A stretch of 64,000 nucleotides of DNA, from NCBI GenBank assembly GCA_964581385.1, contig CAZOOK010000017.1, positions 1 to 64,000 on the forward strand, written 5' to 3'. Shown piece by piece: positions 39,048-48,842 of the stretch. The notes below the pieces were generated by a model. That model worked only from the letters and a program-made list of their open reading frames with translations, searched no databases and was not told the origin of the DNA. This stretch comes from CAZOOK01 sp964581385 (GTDB taxonomy: Bacteria > Pseudomonadota > Gammaproteobacteria > Nevskiales > Nevskiaceae). Both the position numbers and the translations under genes were made by a program. The stretch's first letter is position 1; every line of letters begins with the position of its first letter.

Positions 39048-40582
39048 GGCGGACTCTCCGACACAGAAGTGGAAGTCGGGTGGGGTGACAGCGTGGCCGG
39101 ATCGAAGCTGCCGCCGACATAGAGGAGCAGCGCAACGCGCGAGGTCGCTTGCGCGGACAGCACGTCAACATAGCTGCTGCGGGTTTCGAGCACCCGCGTT
39201 TCGGCCGTCAGTATCGGGAGTTCGCTCGAAAGACCGGCACTGTGGCGCTTTTCGGCGAGCCGGTAGGCGGCTTCGGCGGCGGCGAGTGTCGCGCGTACTT
39301 GATCGAGCTGCTGGCTTTGCGAACGCAGCAGGCTCAATTGGTCGGCAACCTGCTGCACCGCCCGCACCACCGTGTCGTTGTAGGCGGCGACAGTCTCATC
39401 TTCCGCCGCCGTCGCTGCGTAATAGCGGGATTTGAGACGCCCCGATTTGAACAGTGGCAGGCTGAAGGCCGGGCCGGCGCTGTAGGTGGCGTCGGACATC
39501 TGCAGCAGATTGCCCAAACCTATCGCCTCGAAGCCGGCAAACGCGCTGAGATTCACATCGGGATAGAACGCCGCTTTCGCTGCTGTGCGTCCCTGCGTTG
39601 CTGCCTCGACGCGCGCGCGCGCCGCGAGGACGTCGGGCCGGCGACCCAGAAGATCAGCCGGCAATCGGTCGGGGATTGGCAGCGCCGCTTCCAGGTTGAC
39701 CTGCGGGCGGTGAATGTTGAGATAGGTTCCGCTGCCTTCGCCGGCCAGCGCGGCGAGTCGGTGCACGGCGAGTTCGGCGTTTGCCTGCGCCTGCAGTCGT
39801 GCATAGCGCGCCTGCGGCACCGCGCCCTCGGCGTCGCGCAATTCGATGTCAGTGTCGAGGCCCGCAGCGACCCGCTTGCGCGTGATGTCGAGAATTCGCA
39901 ACCGCTGCGATTCGGCCCGCGCGGCGATGTCGGCGAGTGCATCGGCGCGATTGAGGTCGGCATAGACTTCGGCCAGTGTCCCGGCGATCGCCTGATGCGC
40001 AGCCACCGCATCGAGCCGTGTCGCCAGTGTTTCCGCCTGCGCCTGCCGGATCAGCGATGCCTGCCGGCCCCAGAAATCGAGGTCCCACGACAGATTGGCG
40101 AGCACTGCTCCCTGCCAATAGATGCCACCCGCGAACGGCGGCGGATAAATGAATTTTTCCGGGTAGCGTTGTCGCTGTTCCTGGCCTTCCAGCGTTATGC
40201 CGGGGCGTGATTCGGCTGTTGCCGCCTGCACTTGCGCCTGTGCGGCGCGGATCCGCGCCAGCGCTTCCGACAGGCTGGGGTTTTTGCTCAGCGTGCGCTC
40301 GATCAGATCGTTCAATTGCGGATCGCCATAGGCGTGCCACCAGCCCTCAGCCACTTGCGGTGCCGAGGTGTCGCCGAGACCAAGGGCCTCCGCGCTCAAC
40401 GGCTTTAACTGAGGGGAATCTTTGGGCGGTGTTACGCAGCCGGCGACGAGAATCGCAGCGAAAGCCACTGACGCTAGCAGCCCGTCGGACTTGAGATGAT
40501 CAGCTGCGGCTTCGACCGCGTGGACGAAAACTGCGCGCGTCGTCGCAAAATATGATCCGACGTTCTCCTCAGGCGCGCACAT
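39044..40582 (-). CDS. Outer-membrane factor lipoprotein, NodT/OprM family
   Basis: A TolC-like outer-membrane channel of about 512 residues with the two repeated OEP domains (WWHAYGDPQLNDLIERTLSKN; later AARARVEAATQGRTAAKAAF and YPDVNLSAFAGFEAIG). A lipobox VAGC lies at about residue 49 after a hydrophobic stretch, so the protein is probably lipidated. The long segment before it makes the start uncertain: ATG 40582 is used, GTG 40594 and internal starts are possible. It overlaps emrA by four bases and completes the tripartite pump. Confidence 0.9.
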   Translation of the reverse strand: MCAPEENVGSYFATTRAVFVHAVEAAADHLKSDGLLASVAFAAILVAGCVTPPKDSPQLKPLSAEALGLGDTSAPQVAEGWWHAYGDPQLNDLIERTLSKNPSLSEALARIRAAQAQVQAATAESRPGITLEGQEQRQRYPEKFIYPPPFAGGIYWQGAVLANLSWDLDFWGRQASLIRQAQAETLATRLDAVAAHQAIAGTLAEVYADLNRADALADIAARAESQRLRILDITRKRVAAGLDTDIELRDAEGAVPQARYARLQAQANAELAVHRLAALAGEGSGTYLNIHRPQVNLEAALPIPDRLPADLLGRRPDVLAARARVEAATQGRTAAKAAFYPDVNLSAFAGFEAIGLGNLLQMSDATYSAGPAFSLPLFKSGRLKSRYYAATAAEDETVAAYNDTVVRAVQQVADQLSLLRSQSQQLDQVRATLAAAEAAYRLAEKRHSAGLSSELPILTAETRVLETRSSYVDVLSAQATSRVALLLYVGGSFDPATLSPHPTSTSVSESPP

Positions 40583-40657
40583 TTTTCGCCTCACGCGCCC
40601 AGACCCTCGTGACGATCACCCAAGTCCGACAAGCTGCCAGACCCGAAGAGCGGGTGC

Positions 40658-41158
40658 TCATGGTTCCCTCCTTTCCGAGGAGGGAGCGGCCGAAGATGCT
40701 GAATTGAGTTCGCGCATGCGGCCTATCAGGCGCTGCAAAAGATTCTTGAATAGCGCTACTTCTTCGCGGCTGAAATCATCCAGTGCCTGGTTCAGACAGC
40801 CGACGACCAGCGGAATCAGCGACTCCACCATTTCGTGACCGGACGGCGTAAGTTTCAATTGCACGACGCGGCGATCTTTGCTATCGCGTTGGCGCTCGAT
40901 CAGGGCACGGTCTTCAAGCTGATCGATGAGTCGAGTCATTGCGCCACTGTCGTGACGCGCTTCCCGGCACAGCTCGGCAGGTGTCGCAGCGATCCCATCG
41001 CGCAAGTACATCAACACGATCCACTGCTGGAACGTGAACCCCTGCGCCTCGAATTCCGCTTCCACGCGATCCTTCATCAGCTGGTGCGCATGCTTGACCA
41101 GATAACCGATGCTGTCGCGGGCACGGAACCCGCCGGCCTTGTAATGCTGCTTAGGCAT
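40658..41158 (-). CDS. MarR-family transcriptional regulator
   Basis: A 166-residue regulator with a MarR winged helix: FTFQQWIVLMYLRDGIAATP, AELCREARHDSGAMTRLIDQ and the wing LIERQRDSKDRRVVQLKLT. Such proteins repress efflux operons and release DNA when they bind phenolic or other hydrophobic ligands. It is the first gene of the efflux operon, 75 bases upstream of the outer-membrane factor gene, so autoregulation of the pump is likely. ATG 41158 with GAGG upstream is preferred to the TTG at 41173. Confidence 0.9.
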   Translation of the reverse strand: MPKQHYKAGGFRARDSIGYLVKHAHQLMKDRVEAEFEAQGFTFQQWIVLMYLRDGIAATPAELCREARHDSGAMTRLIDQLEDRALIERQRDSKDRRVVQLKLTPSGHEMVESLIPLVVGCLNQALDDFSREEVALFKNLLQRLIGRMRELNSASSAAPSSERREP

Positions 41159-41931
41159 CGTATGCCTCGGCAATAACTGCTCGGGCAGCTATTATCTACG
41201 GAATCGGTAAAAGCTCAAGCATGGGAGCGGCCGAATTTGCAGGGATGCCTGAATTGCCGGCGAATAATGCCCCGAACGGCATGTGGTCGTAGCCGCCTAT
41301 CGGCGGAAATTCCGGCGATGGGGCTTCAGTTTTCCGTTGGGATTCCGATGATATTGGGTGGCATGGTCGGGAATTCGTAATGCGCATCAGCCGGAAAACC
41401 AATGGCAGCGCGGTGCGCTGGAGACGATCCGCGCGGAGCGCAGGAGCACAGGCGGGGAATTTGCCGCGCCGCGCCCCTTTTTTCATCGATGATTTTCGCC
41501 GAAACCCGGTAATTCCTGCTATGGAACGGAAAGTGCAGGATAGTGTTCCTTTAGATGGCCGCCAATTCGTTGTGGCCGCCGGTCATCTCAGAGGATACGT
41601 CCGTCTTTCAGTAGCGTTGTGCAGTGATGTTCGAGCTTAAAGTCCGCAATCAGTGCTTTTTTGAATGCACCCAGCCGGGTGTCGCCGGCGTGTCTACGTC
41701 GCTCATATGGCCCTGGGGTCGCAGCAATGGTCCGAAAACCGGACGTGACCCGTTGTGGTTGCCGCTCATTGCGGAAACTGCGCCGTCGCGGTCCTTTGGA
41801 AAAATGGCAACGGTAACGGCGAAAGTGGCTATTAATCATGGCGCTGCCGCTTGTGTAAGTTCAGGACTCGCGGGTATCGACGTGTATGTCGCGTCGATGC
41901 TCAGAGACTGCGGCTGAACGGGTAGCTATCA
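41159..41931. other. 773-base gap; no gene recognised
   Basis: The right part (41588-41917) is open on both strands. The minus frame has a basic, low-complexity translation (SFRNERQPQRVTSGFRTIAA and so on) and the plus frame is similar in quality; neither shows a known domain. The left 150 bases must contain the marR promoter and operator, but no clean palindrome is visible. Confidence 0.4.
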
Positions 41932-43566
41932 ATGCGCTTTCGCAGCCTCCAGATTCGGTTCACGCTGCTGGTCCTTGCCGGGGCGGGGTTGTTTGCGACG
42001 CTCGCAGGTCCGCTTACCTATGAGCTGGGCTATCAACGCGCGATCCAGAGCGGGCGCGATGCGATCAACGACCTGGTCAGCGCATTCGAAAAGACTGCTT
42101 CCGTTGCGGCTTTCACTTCCGATACTCAACTGCTTCAGGAAGTGGTGGATGGTTTGGGTCGCAACCCAGTCGTCGCCACGGCGGAGATTCGCACGTCGCT
42201 GAACGCTGAGGCCCGCTATACCTCCAGTCTGCCCGGTGTCGTGGTGGAAACCAGCGGGGTAACAGTCGAGCGCGACTTAGTGTCGCCGTTCGATGCGCAT
42301 GAAACGATTGGCAAGCTCCATATCGATGCGGACATGGCGCAGATGAAAATCAGCGCACGGCGCGAGGCTTTGCTTCTGACCGCGCTCATGGTCTTTCAGG
42401 TCGCGGTCGTCGCGGGAATGCTGTATGTCGGCGCGATGAAATTCGTTTCGCATCCGATCGTGACGCTCGCCGGCGAACTGCGCGCAGCGAAGCCCGGCAC
42501 CACCAATCGATTCGCCGCGCCCAAAGGACATGAGGACGACGAAATCGGCGTACTGGTCGATGGCGCCAACGCTCTATTGCAGTCGAACGAGGAAGCGCTC
42601 GAACGCGAGCGCAGTCTGCGCGAGGAGATTGCCTCGATGGAGGCTCAGTATCGCCAGATTTTCGACTCGACCAGTGCGGGCATTTTCGTGCTGAACAACG
42701 AGGGGCGGCTGATCAATGCCAATCCGACGGTGCTCAAAGTCATCTGCTATCCGGTCCAGGATACCCGCAAGCTTCGCGACAAGGATTTCATCGATACGGT
42801 ATTCGCCAGTCCCGAACGTGTACGCGAAATGGCCGAGCAGTCGTTACGCAGCGGCAGCACGGTTTCCGCTGATCTTGAATTGGCGCAAGGAAGCAGTACA
42901 CCGGGCCGCTGGGTGCACTGCCTGATTTCGGCGCGCGGCTCGGCTGAGCGCGCCGACATGATTGAGGGCGTGATCTACGACATCACCGAGCGCAAGCAGG
43001 CCGAACACGTCGTCCGCCATCAGGCCGAGCACGACAGCCTGACCGGACTCAAAAACCGCGCGGCCAGCGAAGCAACGATCGAGCGGTTCATTGCAGAGGC
43101 CAAGCTGAACTCGACCCATGTCTCGGTTCTCTACGTCGATCTCGACGGTTTCAAAAAGGTCAACGATACACTCGGCCATAAGGCTGGCGACCATGTGCTG
43201 CAAATCTGCGCACGCCGCATGCTGACTGCCATGCGGCGCTCTTCAGATCTGGTCGGGCGCGTCGGCGGCGACGAATTTGTTATCGCGCTCTACAACAGCG
43301 GTGTCGGCGAGACCGCCCTGAGTCAGGTCGTTGCCGCCCTCGTCGAATCACTGTGCCGGCCGATCACGCTGGACGGCGGGCATGTCGCGCGCATCGGCGC
43401 CAGCATCGGTGTCGCGACCTATCCGCTGCACGGAAAGACCGCCCGGCATGTCATGAACGCGGCCGACGAAGCCATGTACTACGTCAAGAACCATGGCAAA
43501 AATGCATTCGCCGTGGCCATGACGCCGCGCGTCGTGGCCGAGCCGTTGAGCAAGCTGCGGGCGTAG
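41932..43566 (+). CDS. Membrane-bound PAS-GGDEF diguanylate cyclase
   Basis: A 544-residue sensor enzyme. Two transmembrane helices (about 10-33 and 145-168) enclose a periplasmic domain of about 110 residues. A HAMP-like segment (about 170-225), a PAS domain (about 235-360) and a GGDEF domain (about 370-530) follow. The active-site GGDEF is at residues 445-449, and the inhibitory I-site RSSD lies five residues before it (RSSDLVGRVGGDEF), so it should make cyclic di-GMP and be product-inhibited. There is no EAL domain. The signal is unknown. It is monocistronic and convergent with ugd. Confidence 0.92.
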   Translation: MRFRSLQIRFTLLVLAGAGLFATLAGPLTYELGYQRAIQSGRDAINDLVSAFEKTASVAAFTSDTQLLQEVVDGLGRNPVVATAEIRTSLNAEARYTSSLPGVVVETSGVTVERDLVSPFDAHETIGKLHIDADMAQMKISARREALLLTALMVFQVAVVAGMLYVGAMKFVSHPIVTLAGELRAAKPGTTNRFAAPKGHEDDEIGVLVDGANALLQSNEEALERERSLREEIASMEAQYRQIFDSTSAGIFVLNNEGRLINANPTVLKVICYPVQDTRKLRDKDFIDTVFASPERVREMAEQSLRSGSTVSADLELAQGSSTPGRWVHCLISARGSAERADMIEGVIYDITERKQAEHVVRHQAEHDSLTGLKNRAASEATIERFIAEAKLNSTHVSVLYVDLDGFKKVNDTLGHKAGDHVLQICARRMLTAMRRSSDLVGRVGGDEFVIALYNSGVGETALSQVVAALVESLCRPITLDGGHVARIGASIGVATYPLHGKTARHVMNAADEAMYYVKNHGKNAFAVAMTPRVVAEPLSKLRA

Positions 43567-43599
43567 GGCCTGTTTTCGAATCCGCTGTCGCGGATGCCG

Positions 43600-44934
43600 T
43601 CAGGAAGCAGAAATGGCGGGGCGGCCCACGCAATCGTAGATAAATCCTTCGCCGCGCACCCACGCTGGATCGTAGAGATTGCGGCCATCGACGATCAGCG
43701 GGCGTTTCAGCAGCTTCTTGAGCTTCGGCAGGTTCGGACTTTGGAATACGCGCCACTCGGTAACGACGGCCAACGCGTCGGCATCCTTGGCGGCGTCCAT
43801 TGGCGCGTTCATTAATTCGAAGTCATCGCGCTCGCCATAAATGCGCCGCGCCTCGTCCATCGCAACGGGATCGTAGGCGCGTACGCGGCCGCCGTCCGCC
43901 CAGATTGCTTCGATAAGCGCACGACTTGGCGCTTCGCGCATGTCATCGGTGCGCGGCTTGAATGCGAGTCCCCACACGGCGATGGTCTTGCCGCGCAGAT
44001 CGCCGAGATGGTGCTTGAGTTTGCGGTAGAGAAGCTGTTTTTGGTTGTTGTTGACTTGCTCCACCGCTTTCAAGATCGACGCATCGAAGCGCGTGTCTCC
44101 GGCGCTCTTGACCAGCGCCTTGACGTCCTTCGGGAAGCAGGACCCGCCATAGCCACAGCCTGGATAGATGAAGTGATAGCCGATGCGCGGATCGGCGCCG
44201 ATGCCGATACGGACCTTTTCGATATCCGCGTTGACGCGCTCGGCGAGATTTGCCAGTTCGTTCATGAAGCTGATCTTGGTCGCCAGCATTGCATTGGCGG
44301 CATATTTGGTTAGCTCGCTGCTGCGTACATCCATCACGATCATTTTGTCGTGATTGCGGTTGAACGGCGCGTAGATCGCTTGCATATGGCGCGCTGCGCG
44401 CTGCGTGTCGGCACCGACGATGATACGGTCTGGTTTATTGAAATCATTGATCGCGTCGCCTTCCTTCAGGAACTCCGGGTTGGAGACGACGTCGAATTCA
44501 ACATCTTGACCTCGTTTTTGGAGCGCCGAGCGTACCGCTGTCCGCACCTTGTCGGCCGTGCCCACCGGCACCGTGGACTTGGAAATGATGATCCGGTAGT
44601 CCGGCATGTGCTCGCCGATCGAGCGTGCGACATTGAGCACATATTGCAGGTCCGCCGACCCATCCTCGTTCGGCGGCGTGCCGACCGCGATGAACTGATA
44701 CAGTCCATGCGAGATGCCTTCGGCGGCGTCAGTGGTGAAGCGCAGACGGCCTTCGCCGATACCTTTATGGACGAGCTCGGTCAGGCCGGGCTCATAGATG
44801 GGCACTTCGCCGTTGCGCAGACGAGCGACCTTATCGGCGTCGATATCGACGCAAAGGACCTCGTTGCCGACATCTGCGAAACAAGTGGCGGTGACGAGTC
44901 CGACATAGCCGGAGCCGAAAATGGTGATATTCAC
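43600..44934 (-). CDS. ugd: UDP-glucose 6-dehydrogenase
   Basis: A 444-residue enzyme that oxidises UDP-glucose to UDP-glucuronate with two NAD+. The N-terminal Rossmann motif is GSGYVGLVTATCFAD (8-22), ISKSTVPVGTADKVR marks the NAD domain, and the catalytic Cys266 lies in GYGGSCFPKD. VWGLAFKPRTDDMREAPS marks the C-terminal UDP-binding domain. The start is GTG. UDP-glucuronate feeds exopolysaccharide and lipid-linked sugar synthesis, possibly including the epimerase operon in this window. It is divergent from the patatin gene across a long inverted repeat. Confidence 0.96.
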   Translation of the reverse strand: MNITIFGSGYVGLVTATCFADVGNEVLCVDIDADKVARLRNGEVPIYEPGLTELVHKGIGEGRLRFTTDAAEGISHGLYQFIAVGTPPNEDGSADLQYVLNVARSIGEHMPDYRIIISKSTVPVGTADKVRTAVRSALQKRGQDVEFDVVSNPEFLKEGDAINDFNKPDRIIVGADTQRAARHMQAIYAPFNRNHDKMIVMDVRSSELTKYAANAMLATKISFMNELANLAERVNADIEKVRIGIGADPRIGYHFIYPGCGYGGSCFPKDVKALVKSAGDTRFDASILKAVEQVNNNQKQLLYRKLKHHLGDLRGKTIAVWGLAFKPRTDDMREAPSRALIEAIWADGGRVRAYDPVAMDEARRIYGERDDFELMNAPMDAAKDADALAVVTEWRVFQSPNLPKLKKLLKRPLIVDGRNLYDPAWVRGEGFIYDCVGRPAISAS

Positions 44935-45040
44935 TCGAATTCCCGAAACGAAAAGAGAACAATGGGATCGCGATCCATCCCGGCTCGCATCCTACCATTG
45001 GCGATCTTGTAACGCCGCCGCCAATTGCCGAAGATGGTTC

Positions 45041-45100
45041 CTAGGGTCTGTTGACAATAACTTGACCGCAGCGATCAAGTTATCGTCAACAGACCACTAG
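45041..45100. repeat. 21-bp inverted repeat flanked by CTAG, MITE-like
   Basis: Arms at 45045-45065 and 45075-45095 (GGTCTGTTGAC...ACTTGA and its complement) match at 20 of 21 positions around a 9-base spacer. CTAG stands directly before the left arm and, after one extra A, after the right arm, which looks like a 4-bp target duplication of an IS5-type element. It sits between the divergent ugd and patatin genes, so it may also act as a hairpin or operator there. The element class is inference. Confidence 0.55.
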
Positions 45101-45117
45101 TCAAGTGGGAGAATCAC

Positions 45118-46617
45118 ATGGACCTGCGCCGTACCGAATGTATTCGCGACATGCGTCATGCGACCGATTACCGGAGCTGGTTTCAGGCAGCTGCCGAGCT
45201 TGATCGTCTTGAAGGCGGCGAGGACTGGAAGAGCAGCGACGATTCGGAGCTATACGACTGGCGGCTGATCCGCAGCCGTCTGCGGCAGATCCGCCAATTT
45301 CGTGCCGAAGGCGCGATGCAGAAGCTGATCCATCATTTGCGGCAGGGCCTGCATTGGAACCTAGGCAATATCGGCAATCCCGTGTTGTATACGCGGACCC
45401 ACGTTGGCACCAAGCATCTGATCCGCGATTACATCGACGAAGTCGCGGATGCGCTGAATTATCTCTGTGATACCCGCATCGACGGTTTCGATCCGATCGC
45501 CAAGGTGCAGTTTTTCCGTGACACCACGCACAGCTTCGGCCGCTCCGCGCTGATGTTGTCGGGCGGTGCGACGCTGGGGTTGTTCCATGTCGGCGTGGTC
45601 AAGGCGCTCTATCGCGAGGGCATGCTGCCGGATGTTGTATCCGGCTCTAGCGCCGGCGCGGTGGTCGCGGCGACGGTCGGAACCCGCCGTCCGGATGAGG
45701 TCGAGGAGCTGCTCGACGCGCGCAATGCCTATTATCATTTCTGGCGGCCGCTGCGGCTGCGGCAGATGCTTCAGCGCCGCGCGATCATGGATCAGGTGCA
45801 GTTGCGACGCGCGATCTCGCGGAACATCCGCGACATGACCTTTGATGAGGCTCACAAACTATCCGGACGTATCCTCAACATCACCGTTTCGCCGGCCGGC
45901 CGCAATCAGCCGCCGCGCTTGCTGAACTACCTGACCTTCCCCTACCTGTTCCTGCGCGAGGCGGTGCTCGCATCCAGCGCAGTGCCGGTGCTGTTCCAGC
46001 CGGTGATGCTGATGACGCGCGACGAGGCTGGCCATCGCGTGCCATATGCGCCGACACTGCGCTGGGTGGATGGCTCGCTAAAGAGCGATCTGCCGATGAT
46101 GCGCATGCGGCGCTTGCACAACGTCAATCATTTCATCGTTAGTCAGACCAACCCGCATGTGCTGCCCTTCCTATCCCGTTCGTCGCCCGAGGAGGCGGGA
46201 GTGATGGCGGCAGTGCGTGGTTATGCGTATTCCGTCGTGCGCTCGCATGCGCGCGAAGCGCTCCATCTGAGTCGCCTGTATGTGCCGGGAGGCATACGGC
46301 CGACCGTGGATACTGCGACATCGATCCTCGAGCAGGACTACAGCGGCCACGTCACGATCATGCCGGACGTAAGCCTGTGGCGTTACATGCGGGTGACGGC
46401 GAATCCGGATCTCGACTCTGTCGAACGGTTCATCCTCGAAGGCGAGCGCGCGACCTGGCCACGCATGGCGATGATCCGCAACCAGACGCTGGTTGGTCAG
46501 ACATTGGCGCGTTGCGTGCGCCGCAGCGAGCTACAGTTGCAGGGCGTGGATGACCTTCCGCGTGAAACGCAGGGACGACGTCCCGGCCTACGCGTCATTC
46601 GCAATAAGGATTTGTGA
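45118..46617 (+). CDS. Patatin-like phospholipase with N-terminal DUF3336
   Basis: A 499-residue protein resembling the DUF3336-patatin lipases (yeast Tgl-like). The N-terminal DUF3336-like part covers about 1-135 (TDYRSWFQAAAELDRLEGGE). The patatin core has the oxyanion-hole motif SGGATLGLFHVG starting at Ser148, the nucleophile elbow GSSAG with Ser178, and the catalytic Asp318-Gly319 in WVDGS. It should hydrolyse acyl chains of lipids; there is no signal peptide, so it acts in the cytoplasm or at the inner membrane. It is a single gene with its own upstream region. Confidence 0.9.
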   Translation: MDLRRTECIRDMRHATDYRSWFQAAAELDRLEGGEDWKSSDDSELYDWRLIRSRLRQIRQFRAEGAMQKLIHHLRQGLHWNLGNIGNPVLYTRTHVGTKHLIRDYIDEVADALNYLCDTRIDGFDPIAKVQFFRDTTHSFGRSALMLSGGATLGLFHVGVVKALYREGMLPDVVSGSSAGAVVAATVGTRRPDEVEELLDARNAYYHFWRPLRLRQMLQRRAIMDQVQLRRAISRNIRDMTFDEAHKLSGRILNITVSPAGRNQPPRLLNYLTFPYLFLREAVLASSAVPVLFQPVMLMTRDEAGHRVPYAPTLRWVDGSLKSDLPMMRMRRLHNVNHFIVSQTNPHVLPFLSRSSPEEAGVMAAVRGYAYSVVRSHAREALHLSRLYVPGGIRPTVDTATSILEQDYSGHVTIMPDVSLWRYMRVTANPDLDSVERFILEGERATWPRMAMIRNQTLVGQTLARCVRRSELQLQGVDDLPRETQGRRPGLRVIRNKDL

Positions 46618-46713
46618 GCGGCGGTTATAGCCCGCATCGCCGGCTCTTCTACATTTCCCTTGGGGCTCCGATTCGTCAGTAGCGGATTTGCGCCACTCGC
46701 TGTCGCTATCCGA

Positions 46714-48432
46714 CTAGCGCGCCGCCAAGCCGAAACACTGAGCAATCCATCGCGCCCGCTGTTGCAGCGTATGGTGCTGGCGCGTGTGCTCACGCACGGC
46801 CTGACGGTGCTGGGTCAGGTCGACCTGCTGGAGCATATCGATCTTCTCCGCCAGATGATCCAATGAATCGAAAGCGAACGGGCGAACCGCTGGATCGGGA
46901 TACAGCAGTTCCAGTTCAGGACGGGAATCGGTTACCACTACGCCGCCGGCGGCACTGATATCCAGCACTTTGGGATTGACCGTCGACGATACCTGCATGA
47001 AATTCAGATTCAAGTTGATGCGCGATCGCCGATAGAGCGCCGGCAGTTCAGTGGGATTGAGCAATCCCCTGAAACACTTGGAAGTCACTCCCGCCACGTG
47101 CAGCCACTCATCATCGCCGTAGAGGGACACTTCGACGCCTTCCCGCACCAAGCGTTCGATGGCGGCGATCCTGAAAGCTCCACTCAAAGCCATTTCCAGA
47201 AGATAGCGCAGATAATAGACATGCGCAGGGAACGCTGGCGCAAGCGCAGTAATCGCGTCCTGTATGTCCGAGTAGTGACGCGCCAGATAGCCGTGCAGCT
47301 GCTCAAAGCGGCGGGAACATTCGAGGTCCTTGGCCAAGGCAGGCGCTTTGCCGCCGAGATCGCGCAGCGTATGCGTCAGACGCTGCAGGTTCGCATGCAG
47401 GTGCTTCAGCCGGCTTTGGCCGACAAACGACACATTAATGTCTTGCGCGATCTCCGGCTGTGCGCCGGCCTCGACGAATGGTATGCGCGCGCCTGGAGGC
47501 AGCCACTCCGCTCCTTGCGGCAGCAAAGGCAGAATGTCCCGTGCAAAGCCGAAAGCGCGCGCGTTGCCGCGGGGATGGCGCAAGTCGACATGGGTGGCGA
47601 GGTTGGGCACGTCCCACCACCACATCGCCTTGTTTCCTGGAACCAGGGCCTCCGGTTGTGGATACGCCGTCGGTTGTTCGGTTTCAAACAGTGTGCGATT
47701 GCGCGTAACAACCAGGCGGCTGGGCGCTTTTGCCAAACTCAACTGAGCTGCCCGGAACTGGTCGGCGGTCCACATGTCGGGCCTGTCCGGCACTCGCAGG
47801 AGCTGAGTTTTCAGCCCCAGGCGATGAAAGCACTGCGCGAGATCATCGAAAATGATGCAGCACGGGCTCACCACGGTGACGTCATAGGTCGCCTCCGACG
47901 CCCGCGCTTTGGCGAATTCTTCTATGGTGCGCACCGCACCATGTACCCCATGGAGCACGGCGTCGAAAAAATCGCTGTGGCGTGAAGTGGTGGCGGTGGC
48001 CAAGAAGTGCACCGTCCCACCGGGGCGATGCAGTCGGTCCACTAGTTCAGACGTGCATTCGCGCAAGGATATTTCGCGCGCTATCGCGGACGCCGCAGGC
48101 ACCAGAAACAGGCGCAAGCGGCCAGTTGCCAGCGCCGTCGAAAAATCGATGCGAGACAGAACCGCGAAGCACGCGGCCATCTCGCACTCCAACACCATGA
48201 TGCGGCATGACGGTCCTTTGAGAAGCTGCAGAATCTTGCTGCCGTCACCAATGCCAAGCAAGGCGACTGTATCTTCGGCTACCACAGCCGGGAGAATCTC
48301 GTCAGGCTCTTGCCCGACACGAAAATCAGTCAACGAAGCGACTGGAAATCGCGCGATGCAGGCGGCTGCCCGTGGGTCAAACAGTTCGAGCGTACGTCGG
48401 TTGTGGGCCAGTACTGAGTTGTCGGCGCGCAT
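46714..48432 (-). CDS. CgeB-like glycosyltransferase, possible flagellin glycosylation
   Basis: A 572-residue soluble protein. The C-terminal 200 residues resemble the CgeB/Glyco_trans_1_2 type of GT-B transferase: VSLYGDDEWLHVAG, LYRRSRINLNLNFMQVS, PKVLDISAAGGVVVTDSRPE and a final helix. The N-terminal part is Rossmann-like (TVALLGIGDGSKILQLL) without a clear family. Its place directly beside flgN suggests, but does not prove, that it glycosylates flagellin or a rod component. The ORF extends to a TTG at 48471; ATG 48432 (MRADNSVL) is the better start. No sigma-28 promoter was found upstream. Confidence 0.6.
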   Translation of the reverse strand: MRADNSVLAHNRRTLELFDPRAAACIARFPVASLTDFRVGQEPDEILPAVVAEDTVALLGIGDGSKILQLLKGPSCRIMVLECEMAACFAVLSRIDFSTALATGRLRLFLVPAASAIAREISLRECTSELVDRLHRPGGTVHFLATATTSRHSDFFDAVLHGVHGAVRTIEEFAKARASEATYDVTVVSPCCIIFDDLAQCFHRLGLKTQLLRVPDRPDMWTADQFRAAQLSLAKAPSRLVVTRNRTLFETEQPTAYPQPEALVPGNKAMWWWDVPNLATHVDLRHPRGNARAFGFARDILPLLPQGAEWLPPGARIPFVEAGAQPEIAQDINVSFVGQSRLKHLHANLQRLTHTLRDLGGKAPALAKDLECSRRFEQLHGYLARHYSDIQDAITALAPAFPAHVYYLRYLLEMALSGAFRIAAIERLVREGVEVSLYGDDEWLHVAGVTSKCFRGLLNPTELPALYRRSRINLNLNFMQVSSTVNPKVLDISAAGGVVVTDSRPELELLYPDPAVRPFAFDSLDHLAEKIDMLQQVDLTQHRQAVREHTRQHHTLQQRARWIAQCFGLAAR

Positions 48433-48842
48433 CGTTGTTATGGAACCTGTGGAACCCTCTGGCCCGTGCAATCCGGGGCACTCGGCTCATCCAGCTATGG
48501 CCCCCCAATGGTGGTTGTAGAAGATTGCCGTAATGAGGTAACGGTAAGAATTCGCATAGCTTTAGCCGCAGCTTATAAACGGCGACAGCTATCACGCCGA
48601 TGAGCCGGAACGTCCAGGACTGCTCCGCGTTTCATCCCGCTGCTCGCGGTGCTTCAGTTCCAGGAGCGCCGACAATACGGATGTCGGTTTGGCACTGATT
48701 TACGAGCGTATATACGTTCTGCGGGCAATTCAGCCCGACCTCGGTAGCAGAGAACCGTATATCAATGATCAGCACCAGACATTGGCGCGTTGTATGCGCC
48801 GGCTGATGGAGAGACGGGATTTCGCGCGGGTGCGCGAAGTGT
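48433..48842. other. Intergenic region between the glycosyltransferase and flgN genes
   Basis: No gene is recognised. A short plus-strand frame (48689-48883, TTG start) has a plausible helical translation (DQHQTLARCMRRLMERRD) but lacks a start codon with a ribosome site and overlaps flgN. The minus-strand promoter of the glycosyltransferase gene must lie here. Confidence 0.35.

Noticed and set aside
41588..41917. Overlapping open frames on both strands before the diguanylate cyclase gene
   Set aside because: Neither shows a domain, signal or convincing start; listed only as gap content.
43580..43595. 6-bp hairpin ATCCGC/GCGGAT between the convergent diguanylate cyclase and ugd genes
   Set aside because: Short stem and no T-run on either strand after it; too weak to call a bidirectional terminator.
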